Positions 11,309 through 22,712 of a stretch of 47,241 nt of DNA are shown here, piece after piece. The translations under genes were made by a program, and so were the position numbers. Source of the DNA: Cruorifilaria tuberocauda (lineage: Eukaryota > Nematoda > Chromadorea > Rhabditida > Onchocercidae); contig JABVXU010000427.1 of NCBI GenBank assembly GCA_013365365.1, positions 1-47,241 on the forward strand, written 5' to 3'. Each line of letters starts with the position of its first letter. Positions within the stretch are counted from its first letter, which is position 1. The notes below the pieces were generated by a model. It searched no databases. It was not told where the DNA came from and saw only the letters and a program-made list of their open reading frames with translations.

Positions 11309-14300
11309 ATGTTGGGCCCTAAAAGGCGACTTCGAAAACATCATAATGCAAAAACACATTTAGGACGTTTAACACAAGCTTATCTCACGCCAGTTAGTCA
11401 ATTTCAACCACTGGTCGTTCGTACTGCGTACGATAAAGTGGATAGCGTTTACTACTTAGGTTGGTATACCATTTAAAAAAATGTTAAGCTTATATTCGTT
11501 TTCTTTTCCGTAGCTGAGCGAGATATAGGATACGTGGAAACTTTGAAAAATTTCCCCTTTATATTTATATCTTCCCTGTATGAGATTAAAGTAAGTTTTG
11601 AAATAATCAAGGCAAATTCAAACAATATTTATCAAAGAGGCTTTGGAATTTTGTTTGCTGTGAATGCTGACAATATTTTTCCATTGCAGTACAAGAACTT
11701 ATATTAAAACATCAAAGTGTAACAAGCGGATTATTTCCACGATATTCTAAAAATCGTGAAGTTGGCTTTGTTAAGGATAGCATCTATTGTGCTTTAGCGT
11801 GTTGGACATGTTCGATCGCTTACAAGTAATTTCATTTCTTTCTTCATTAAGGATTGCTTGATAGTGGATTGAATTAAATTCACAAACATAGGGAATGAGG
11901 AAAGATTATCCGAAATTTCAGCAAATTCGATATCTCGTTCTAAAATTATTATTTCTAATAGTCTTATAGGCGACTGGACGATGATCGAGGACGACAAACG
12001 GAATTGAGGCAATCGGCAGTGAAAACGATGCGAGGAATTATGTTTTGCTGGATGCAGCAGCTTAATAATGTGTGTTATACGACTGAAATTATTAATAAAA
12101 GTTTCGAAACTTTTGAACTAAATTTGGAAGGAATGAATACCAGTTAATGTCAAATTTAAGTGTTTCAGAGATTCATTTCCTCTTTCGTCTGTCATGGTGA
12201 GTACAGTCGTGAGCAATATACATAAAAAATATTCACGGCAGTTAATAAAATATATGTGAGGAAACGTTCATCAGAATGGAAATTGATCGGGTTAGGAAAA
12301 AGTGAAATTATAGAAAGCGCATGCTTTAAAATTTATTCAAATTCTTTCTAGAATTCTTAAAAAATTTAACGCACTTTGCAGTTCAGTGAACATTCGATCT
12401 CTTATTGTCTTTCAGGTCAATCATTTCAAAGAAAATATTTCACCGGAATTCGCTTTACACGCATGCTTTAATTTGCACACAGGCATGGTTCTTGAAACAT
12501 TGAATGGAAAAGTAAGTCGGAAATGTTATGAAATTTTGCCCATGATCCAAAGATTTCTTACTCAGATTGCTTCTTTCTACTCTTTAGTTATCAAAATGAA
12601 ATTTATAACTTGAATGGAGGCATAAAATGGGATCATTTGTCTTTCTTTGTTTCCACACTCTTGAAATTTCAGAAATATGGACATTTGCAAATGGATCTTA
12701 TTGCATTATATCTCTTAGTTTTGGTTCAGATGACTGCAGCTGGTATTCAGGTATCTTTATTTGGGATTTACCGTTCCAAGTATCATTTCTCATTGATTAA
12801 GCAAGGAAGGATTAACTGGTAGCCTCTAAGATAGAATAGCATTATTTCATCCTTAATTAACCCCTTTGTTTATGCTGTTATTTAATCATTCTTTTCGTTC
12901 AACATACAAAACAAATTATTCTACATCTATTATTCTTTTTTTACATATACAATTTTTTTAATATAACCTTACGGAAAAAAGAGTACTACTCAGCTGTTAG
13001 TGAATAAAAAGGAATTGTCATGGGAAGCGATCGTTTGCTTACATGCTCCTTCCAAAATGTATATTACTTTCCTTATGTTTTCAAAATTTTGCGATTTCCG
13101 AATATCAAGTGAGCAGTTTAACTTTTAATGTAGTAATTTAATATTTCACGTTTTCTTCAAATATTTTTGATAATTTAAATATTTCCGTTATGCTATTACG
13201 ATTTCACGATAAGAATAATAGGTAATTTACACGCACGATGAAGTTTGTTTTGTCCAGAATCTTGTTTTCTATATCGAACGAACTTATCGTACACCGGATT
13301 TTGGTATGTGGGAAGTGGGTTCTAGGTACAATGTTGGTGAACGCGAACTTCATGCTAGCAGTCTTGGAATGGTTAAGGTGTGTCATGGCTTGTGTATTAT
13401 TTTCGTTTTACCGGGTGCTTGATTGTAGTAGATAGATAGAAAAGATTTTTATTAGAAATTATTGATAGTCTGAATAATAAGTATTTAACATCTCCGTAAA
13501 ATTTAAGATTGTAGATTGTTATAAAACTTGAAATATAAGAGCACAGGATTCAATGAAACCTCATGTATCTTTGCAAATATTATTCGCTAGTGGATAGTCG
13601 CAGCATTTGTACTATGTGAAATACTTAGTCAAGTTTTGATTTCTGAGATATTCCTAACAGGCTGCGTTGGAAGCAATAAATGGTTTTAATCTTTATGGAA
13701 TGGCTGGAACTAGTTCGTCTGTAATATATGTTGATATTGATGGTCATAACAGAAATCGTACTACTTTTGAGACGATTTTGCCTAGAGAAAGCAATTCGAA
13801 GGTAAGTGATTAGTCGATTTAAAGTTGAAATGCTTTGATTGAAAGTAAAGTTAATGTTTCAAATTAAAAATGATGTAGGGTTGTTGTAGAATACTGATGC
13901 TGCATTGCTAATGTCGATAGGATGGCCAGCTTTTGCAACGCATGATCAACAACTCTATGAAAAAACATTCAGCAAATGTATTCGACGTCTAGAAGGGCGA
14001 TGTGGATTAAAGAGGTAGTCTAGCTTCATAACTCATAATGTAATTTACCATGTTTCCATAGGATGGCACTATTTCCAGTTTGTTTCGTTGATTGTCGCGT
14101 TCTATTTTCGCTTTTGCAGAATGAGTTTTCTTTTCCCTTTTTTTAGATTTCTGAGGGATGGCTATCATACTGAGCTTGAAGATGCTTCGAGACAGTATTA
14201 CAAGGAGCACGAAACATCACGTTTTCAGAATATTGAATGTCAATTTCCGGTTTTCTTCGCCTATATTGCAATTACTGGTATTTTTTCACTGAAATTTACC

Positions 14301-17300
14301 GCAAAGTATCCAGGACTTGTGTTTGATTTTTGTCTTTGTGTTTTCAGCTCATTTTCGTGGGGAACGGAAATTATCACATTCGTATTGGCAAAAAACCAAC
14401 GATATGCTTATTTCGAGCGAAAAACGTTGGTATTATCATTAATATTTGATGTTGTTAATATGTTCTAATACTTCATACCAAAATAGATCCACTATTTATA
14501 ATGAAGTGTCGTGTATTCGTTTCATAACGGAAATGATGCAGTTTAATTCTCGCGTCTATGTTATTAACTGGAAATTGTTTGATATAAGTTACATGATATA
14601 AAGTTTATTCTTCAGTATCATATTTGGTAATGCCGGAGTGCTATATTATTAATGAAGAGCATATGGATGCCGAAAGAATGAAACCGAATTCCCAAGATTT
14701 TTATCCAGCGAGTCTAAGCGAGTTTGGTCACCATCTTTGGTCTAACGCTGTTTATCTAATAGCGTTACTTTTAAGTAAAGCTGTTCTTCTATTTCTCCGA
14801 ATTTTTGGCAGTGATGGTCTTTTGGTCCTTTGTGACATTGGCAGTGAAGATATCATATTAATCTTGTGATATCTTCAATGCCAACGTCACTGGGTGTAAA
14901 AGTGTTTTACAAAGTGTTGAGAATTTGCGATAAAATGTTGGAGCTTGTGCATTAGTAGTAAATGATCTATTTGAATATCTTCTGAAGTATTGAATTTATG
15001 TTATGCAAATGAAGGATATAGCTGGAATCAAGTAAGTGTATGGCTTGACAGTGTCGACGTGAAGTTAGAATTTCTAAGTGCATCGGATTGGAAGCTCAAG
15101 CTTTCTCTATAATTTGTGCTAGTGTGAATGAATCCTAACCAGATAATAGTATTTTTGAAGAATCTTTGTTGTGAGTTCAATATACAGCATCGAGAAATCT
15201 CACTCCAAAATAACCGTCAACATATTTATATAAATTTTCTAGAGGATGAATTCATTCATTTAACGGACATCGATCCGATTTGTCGACATCTTCCAGCCAG
15301 CCAGCGGCCAAAGTACCAGAATCGTCATTCCGTATTTCAGGTTAACATCAAGATTTTTTGATACATGATAATAATAACAAGTTTGAGCAGAAAAAAGCTG
15401 GTATTTCTTTATTTGAACGTTCAATATTCTGTTTAGCGTGATATGGAGCAAACAAAAGAAAACGTAAGTTTGCTTTCAGTAATAGATGCCTGCGTTTCTT
15501 TTTAATTTATGTTAAACTTGACCTTGCAAAGGAAAGGATGGGAAAACTTTTCAACAGGTAAAGAAGGAAAAAAGTTTTTTTGCTTTATATAGATTTCATA
15601 ACATGAAGCGGATTTTAAGTAGAGTTTTAAATTAACGTTCGATTTCGAGGTTTCTAGTAATATATTTTGAAAGTACTTACTTTATTCTGCTTCTTTTATG
15701 TTATAACTAACTGCCATTCACTTCTTTATCAGTTAGAGATCAAATTCATTTCATATTCGACACACTTCACATTTGCCAACTCAAAGAACTGTAGAGACAG
15801 AATATTTTTCGTCATTTATCACATTCAAAAAATTTTTTCTGCGATATTAGCGAATGTGTGACATTATTCGTGAAGGGGAACATGCATAAGCCAACTGTTT
15901 TAGATATAAAACTTCAGAACATGTCAAATTCTTTCTTTATAACGGACACAAAAATTTTTCTCGAAAATATGGATTTCGGGAAAGCATCTTGTTAAATGCA
16001 TGTTATATTTCGTTTTCACTAAAGGTATTGCATGGCTTCTCGATTCCTTTAATGAAATCCATATTCAGAAGGGATTAGTTCGATTATTTGTAAACTTTTC
16101 CATCCTTGAATTTTTCATGGTTTTTCTATTACTGATTCAGGCCACTATTTGTTGATTTTTCAGTTGTCAACAATGTTACGACATTTTTGTTTTCTTGCTA
16201 ATAACTGATTATTTGTACTCCTGTCGTTAAAAATTTTAATTTTTTAGGGTACTACTTTAGATAAGTTTTTCTGTGCTTCATTTCATCGCTTCTAATATTC
16301 ACTTGACACGTTCTCACATAATCTTTTTTAGAGTAGTATGGAAGGTGATCCGGTAGTTCAAGTTGTTTTAATCGCTGAGTCAAGTCGTTTGCAAATGATG
16401 CTTTCAACCTATGGCATTGATACTCAAACTCCTCACGATCTTGAACCGGTGAGAATTTGGTCGAGTTGGAGAATGGTGAAAGTATGTTGCTATCTAAAAT
16501 TGTCTATTGTGACAAAAAATTATTTCTTCCATTTTGCCTTCACAACAATTTTACATCAAGTTGTTATTCTTTATATTTTAGAATTACTCTCTACTTTTTC
16601 AGTGACGTTTTAGAGTGTTCACTTCTTTCCTTATTGTTTAAGATTGATTATTAAGGAAAAAGAACAAAAATATTTTGTTATCGATTTCTTAAGGAGATGG
16701 TCATTTTTCTGTTTTTTAGGTATTCGAATCCTTAGGAAGAAATGAAAAAATGGGTTTGAGTGGTAGACCAAGACGGCCATTTGGTCCTCTTAATACAAGC
16801 AAAATTTTCAAACGTTTTGGTGATACTATTCTTTGTTATCCATTATTATTCCAACTGAAGGATTTTTACATCAATGCAGACCCGGCTGTATTAATCAACG
16901 AAATTAAGGTATCATCATATTCTAACCTTTTCATAGGTACGTAGCAATGAGAAAATGTTTGGCTCTGTCATGAAATGCTTGAAATGCGGATGATATTTCT
17001 ATCGGTAAGATTAACTGCAGTCATTTGGTGCCAAAATATTGTTTTTCATTGGCTTCTTGAAACCAACGGTGACGTCATGCTGAATTCATTGCTCTTAAGC
17101 ATTCAGCGCTTCATATTAATATTGTCTTGTTTTCGTACGGCAGTGTTGTTCTGGTACTGTTCACAATTTCGATGAGTAATTCTTGTTTTTACTATATCCA
17201 GCTTTTGTCCTTCTATACTGTAATGAGTTGTCCAGGCCGTACTTTGTAGGAGCAATTGTCCAAGTCTTTTTTATGTGAATTTGAGATTTGAGAAGTTTCT

Positions 17301-20300
17301 TTCAACTTGTGAAGAAGCTCAATTCTCATTAGTCTACATATACAATTGCAGTTAAATTTGGAATTTATATCGAGAAGGTGGAAGCTTACTGGACGTCCCA
17401 CATTTTGTATGGTTTTACGAGGGGAGATTATGAGTGGTGAATATTTTAGTCATATGTTGGATTTATTAATCTCGTTGAAGAACGGTTGTATCAGTGGAAT
17501 ACGAGTACGAGTTGGTAGACTTCATGTAAGTTTCTCGAAGAAAATATCCTTGATTTTAAATTTTGGTAACTTAAAAATTTTTTTAGCACTTCTGTAATTT
17601 AGTTTACAGTCGGAGTTTTGACCAAAATAAAGAAATGAGCTTTGAGAGTAGCAAATTCAAACGGCAGAATGTTAGGGATTTTTCCATCTTTTAGATAATG
17701 TAGATCATGAAACATGGTTTGAACTCAAGTGCGCTGTCTAGTACGATTGGGCAATGAAAAAGAGAAAATGAATTTTGGGAAATTTGGCTATACTGACAGG
17801 AATTACTGAAATTTTCATCACAAGAGACTTTAAGAGTTATTTTTTGGCTGAGTTGATTTGGTAATCATAAAGCATTGAAAAAAAAGAATTATGCAATTTC
17901 AGCAACTTTTGAATTCTGGATGTGTGGAACATGTTGATTTTGCTACTGGCGATGATGATAATTATGACGATTTTGAAGAGCTGTGCGATTCAGATTCGCA
18001 ATTGATATCTCGAGTTTCAGTACGAGATATTCATGAAGATGATACTCAAAGTTCTGAGGTATCAATGTTTTTGATCGTCATAAAGCTTGGCGAAACTGAT
18101 TTTAAAATGATTTTTATGATTTCGATCTAAAACTTTAAACTGAATGGAATCAATATAATATCTTTCACTGAGTGGGTAAAGCAGTTAGAATTGTTAAGTT
18201 CCCGAAGGCATTAAAGCTTCAAGTATCCATTGAAAATTTTTTGTTTTTATGCTGAAATTACATTCAAAATATAAATTGTATCACTGAATGGGAATCAAGA
18301 TTTTATTTATTCTTTATACTATATAGGCTTGCGCCCCTTGGTTAACGATTTTTTGTTCAGGAATATTTTTTCAACTGCTGTCGTTGTAGGGTGATTATAA
18401 ATCTAAAGCAGATTACGAATTGTGTGAGATTGTTCGAAAATACAATATTAATGCGCCTCGGAAGGTGGCATTTGCAATTGTGGTGCTCTCTCAACGGTAT
18501 GGAATGGAATATGTTGTAGATGGAGGTAGGTTATTGGCAAAAAGTAGCAGAAGGAGGATTCCTGAATCCTTTTCGTCATTTTCAATTAGATTGCGAAAAT
18601 GTTTAGCATTTCTTCCTGTGGTTTAGGTTACCAGTTTTTATTGTTAAATCTTCAGAAAGTTTGGAAGTACGTTTGGAACGTATTTATCGGCAAGCATGTG
18701 CTAAGCGTCGTTGGTGGACAGTTCGTTACTGCGCTGCAAAGCTTCGAAAAGTGACAGATTCCTTGGCACCTGGTATAACGAATATGCTTGTTAGAGGAAA
18801 GCAGGTTTCGGATTCTTTGATAAGATACTAAATAAAATATAACTTATTTAAAAAAAGTATGGTCCCAGGAATCATTGCCAGTCAAGTATTAACATTGTTT
18901 ATCGATACATTAGGTCTCTTACATCTAGGAAACCTAATATCTTTGAAAATTTTTCCAGATTATTGTTGGAGTCAAAGGTTGTAAAGAAATGATTATAACA
19001 GCGCCGACAACTCCGGATCAAATAGTTGACGCATTATTCGGTTCATATCCAGAAAATGAACCGCAAGCTTCTGTTCTACAGCAGGAGCTCATCATTGCAT
19101 GCTCGGACTTAGTACATTCTATTTTTTTTAATATAATACATTGTACGCTTAGTTCATTTTGAAGTTCGAGATTCATTTCGAAAAATTTTTTTCGAACTTC
19201 TGTATGTTTAGATAGCACAGAAACCGTATGCATTTGATGGTGTGTTGACAATTCGATTAGCATGGTTAGCGGATGCAATGTCACTGATGCTCGATTATAT
19301 GCGAAGTGCAGGAAATATGAGAAAAGGTTCCGGAATACTCGGTACGCCAATTTCATCGACAAATGTTTACATCAGGAAGTTTTCAAAATGTTGAAAAAAT
19401 AATAATTCAGGTTCATTATTTGTTTATTATTTTAATCATTTGCAATTTCAGAAAAATCTGCTGTTATTAGACAAGGTTTATCCATTTGCATTTAAATCTT
19501 TTTTTTACATATCTTTTTTTTCTACAGTTTAACTAATTTCGTACATCACTGCTTTAACCTGTTTTGCTGTTGGCTACTCAATATTTGTTCATGTTAATTA
19601 TTTGCATGGTTTATGAGTGAAATTTTAAAGAGCAGATAAATACTGCTTTGTTTCCAGTACGTTTGAATAAAACGGGCAAAATGTGGAAATGATCTTGGAT
19701 TGCCATAACCCATGCAAGTACAACTCAAAAAAAGGAACTCTTCTTTTGCACGGAAATTTTCCCAAATTAATATTTATTATTCCGTAGAATCTTTCCTTCT
19801 CTACTGCTGGTAATCCAATGCTTGATGTGTTGAATTACAGATGATTGTTGAAATTATCTTGCTTTAGTGCGGATTATGAATATAATGGTCGGGCTTACCT
19901 TAAACTAAATTGCTTTTTTTTTTAATTTTATCCCTCATTGCAATTACTCACTAAGTTTGCTAACATGCTTTATAAACTGTGTCACGTTTCTCAGTTTTTT
20001 CTAGCCATTTCTTTTTTTCCAGAGGTTGCTGAAAAATCAAGTGTTTACGATCTCTCACCAATTGTTGTTAAGGATGTTATTGCAGCATTATTGACCAGAA
20101 AATATTGGCATTTGCTGTATGTGACTGATAAATTGTTGTCGAGATCCTAATATTTTTTGTTACTTTTCTGAAGTCATTTTGGTTCTATCATATTCGAAAT
20201 TACTACAAAACATCTCACAAAAATACTTCGAATTATATGAAATTTATTATACGAAAGGATATTACTAAGCTCTCCGAAACTCTTACTTTCATTAAATGTA

Positions 20301-21553
20301 AAATTTTTAGCATATTTTTTTAGAACTCCTTTGCAATCACGACGCTTGAATGGTTCACTAAATCGTGTACCACCTACCTTCTATGATAGTGTTTGGAAAA
20401 TTTTAGAACGTACGCAAGGTGGTATCGTCATTGCTGGACAACATCTTCCTCAGGTTGCTTCATAATTCTTTCTTTTTGACCTCGGTTTGTGAAACTACTT
20501 GAAAGTTACAATTCTACATTTCTGTTAAGTTGTTTTGCCTGTTAACATTGTGTCTTGAAATTTTAATTTATAACAGTATCTACCTATTTAAGTACTTAAT
20601 TTATCTTGTGTATTTTATCCGATTTTTTTCCCAGCAACCAACATTAAGCGATATGACACCGTTCGAATTAACTTTCTCATACAGAATTGAATCTATGATG
20701 AGTGCTATCGAACATCCAGAATACCGTCAGATTCTTGTTGAAGTATGGAACTTTTTCTTGTTTAATGGAATTTTATGATCTTTAAAAATTTATATTTTAG
20801 CAGGAAATTAACGAGACTTCTTTCAGCTGTTATGTATCATTGCCGTTATTTTGGACCGAAATAACGAGTTGGTATTCAGTGAGAAGCTAGATTTAGATAA
20901 GGTTTTATTTCTTGCTTTTTATAGGCGATAATTGAAGATCTTATCACGTGATATTCTATATATAGAATGTTTTAATGTTGTTACGTATAACTTACCACCC
21001 TTTTCATATTTGACGAAAGAAGATTCTGGCAAGAGCATTATTTCTTCTTAAAATTTCAGCTCATTTCTAAGGCTTTTCTGCAGTATTGTTCAGACCATGG
21101 AATTGAAGATAAGAATGATATGACACCCTTCTACGAATTAAACGATTCCAATTTAACAAGAAATTCAACAGCTAATTATTTTGCTCGTGTAAGTTATTTC
21201 TTGCCTTCGATTATAGCGCACTCTTGCAGATATTTATTTTCCGACAGTGAATTTATAGCTTTCTAAAATATCTCTTTATTGTTTCAAAAAAAGATTTTGA
21301 TAATGTAAGAACTATTTGAAGTATTTTGAATATGCTTCATTTTTTAGCGCTCTGATTATAAGTCTTTGTATGTCCGCATATTTATAAGTCACTGGACGTT
21401 TTTAAGGCTGTAACTGATTCTTTGTTGGATGGAATATGTGTCAATCAACGGAAAATAACTACCTTCATGCCAGGTGGTTCACTGGCTTGTGCAAGCATTT
21501 CTAATTCTGAACGATCTGATAACCAAGGATATAATAGTTGTTTAGTGAGTTAG
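11309..21553 (+). CDS. kpb-1: Phosphorylase b kinase regulatory subunit beta (1139 residues, 28 exons)
   Basis: Scaffold/regulatory subunit of the (alpha-beta-gamma-delta)4 kinase that activates glycogen phosphorylase. Exons: 11309-11459, 11690-11825, 11970-12069, 12416-12511, 12673-12750, 13222-13377, 13661-13801, 13890-14014, 14147-14277, 14348-14425, 14616-14774, 15243-15340, 15437-15463, 16332-16481, 16720-16908, 17352-17525, 17903-18058, 18390-18525, 18656-18804, 18959-19111, 19212-19341, 19452-19475, 20023-20116, 20324-20453, 20635-20742, 20827-20901, 21060-21188, 21407-21553. All phases agree. The glucoamylase-like region spans about residues 40-400 (YGHLQMD near 163, FLRDGY near 329). 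The middle has ALIAES-type and LSGRPRRP motifs, and the C-terminal part has [11 protein letters not shown]. It ends CLVS, a CaaX box like vertebrate CLIS. These motifs match beta better than alpha, and vertebrate beta is about 1093 residues. The 27-nt and 24-nt microexons are phase-neutral and may be alternatively used. Confidence 0.93.
14832..14890 (+). ncRNA. MicroRNA-precursor-like hairpin in a phosphorylase kinase intron
   Basis: Two 24-base arms (14832-14855 and 14867-14890) pair at 22 of 24 positions around an 11-base loop. It lies in the intron between the exons ending 14774 and starting 15243, on the host gene's strand. Size and pairing fit a nematode pre-miRNA. I do not match either arm to a known miRNA seed; the 3' arm starts UGAUAUC, close to but not the same as the UGAUAUG families. 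A short inverted repeat or transposon remnant is the alternative. Confidence 0.35.
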
Positions 21554-21641
21554 TGGGGAATCAATGTATTTGATACAGGACATATCGAAGATACAGTGAT
21601 ATCCTGAACCGGTGCTCTGTTTTAGCAGTCTACAACAGTTA

Positions 21642-21647
21642 AATAAA
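21642..21647 (+). other. Polyadenylation signal AATAAA, phosphorylase kinase beta
   Basis: First AATAAA after the stop at 21551-21553, giving a 3' UTR of roughly 100 bases. Confidence 0.5.
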
Positions 21648-21659
21648 AAATACACGGGA

Positions 21660-22400
21660 TTCAGTAGCGAATGTGCCGAGTTTTGTCTTCTCAAATAGTG
21701 AATCTCAAATAGCCTTTAAAATAAATCCATATGCTTTTACATTATTTCTAATTGTATAATCTATATATAAAAATATTTCGTCATTTTCACGAGATTGCTT
21801 CTCAACTTGAAAGAAGTGAAAGGAGTGTAAGAGAAAAAGTTCAAGTACGGTTTGTTTTTCTTCAGACCTGTTTTTATTTTGTCCCAATTTTGGGAAACTT
21901 CCATAGATAATAGAGTACTCACAAAGAAATTTAGGAATAGTTATTGGTATAATTAACTATTTGCAAAAATTAGCGTCTTTTCTGCGCGTATGTAATTCTT
22001 CATGGTTGGGAAAGGGTGGTAATTTATACATAACAATTTATCATAAATTCAGATTTTCCATTTGAAAATTATCATCTATGTTTGACATGGATTCCGAAAA
22101 TCATCCATTTAATCTTTGACGTCTTAAAACAGAGTGGTTACTGCCATGTATGATGCCCCTTTATATTAGACCTTACCTTTTTTATCCGTTCGAGACAAAT
22201 GAGGGATCTAAGCAAGTGCATCCTAAAACGTTCTTGACAAATAAATGTGAAATTACTATGCGATGTAGCAAGGCTAGGCGATCGCATCCACTGTCACTAT
22301 TGTGGATGTTCGAACAAGTTTACTATTTTTGAGAATGTCAGTGATGTATAAAAGCCTTTTATATGTCATCTTTTTCCAATCGAACAGTTACAGACTCTAG
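21660..22400. other. Spacer between convergent phosphorylase kinase and HRS genes
   Basis: AT-rich sequence between two 3' ends. No supported gene seen; short open frames on both strands look like chance. The right side probably runs into the HRS 3' UTR, which contains the direct repeat GTCACAGAT twice near 22512-22530. Confidence 0.5.
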
Positions 22401-22406
22401 CAGAAC

Positions 22407-22416
22407 TTTATTTATT
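22407..22416 (-). other. Candidate polyadenylation signal of HRS
   Basis: On the minus strand this reads as two overlapping AATAAA motifs (AATAAATAAA), about 300 bases beyond the HRS stop codon. A non-canonical signal closer to the stop is possible. Confidence 0.3.
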
Positions 22417-22712
22417 TAAGTGCATATATACTATATTATACAGTCAATGTTAACGAAGTAGAGGGAACCGCATCAAATGATACCAAGAAATTTGTGAGTA
22501 ATTTGTATTCGTGTCACAGATGTCACAGATGAAAGAAAAAGGAGAAGTGGATTTATATAAAGAGAAATCCGGAAATCTGAATTCACATTACTATTCAAGT
22601 TACATATGTAAATCCCTTCACATATGAAGTACAGTTGTTAGTTGTTATGGAAATCATTTGAAATTTATGAAAATCGAGTGAACGAAGTATGAAAACTAGG
22701 GTTCCATTTCTT

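Noticed and set aside
11309..21553. Phosphorylase kinase alpha subunit, or DEPDC5-type regulator
   Set aside because: The motifs [25 protein letters not shown] and the CLVS end match the beta subunit; DEPDC5 motifs are not present.
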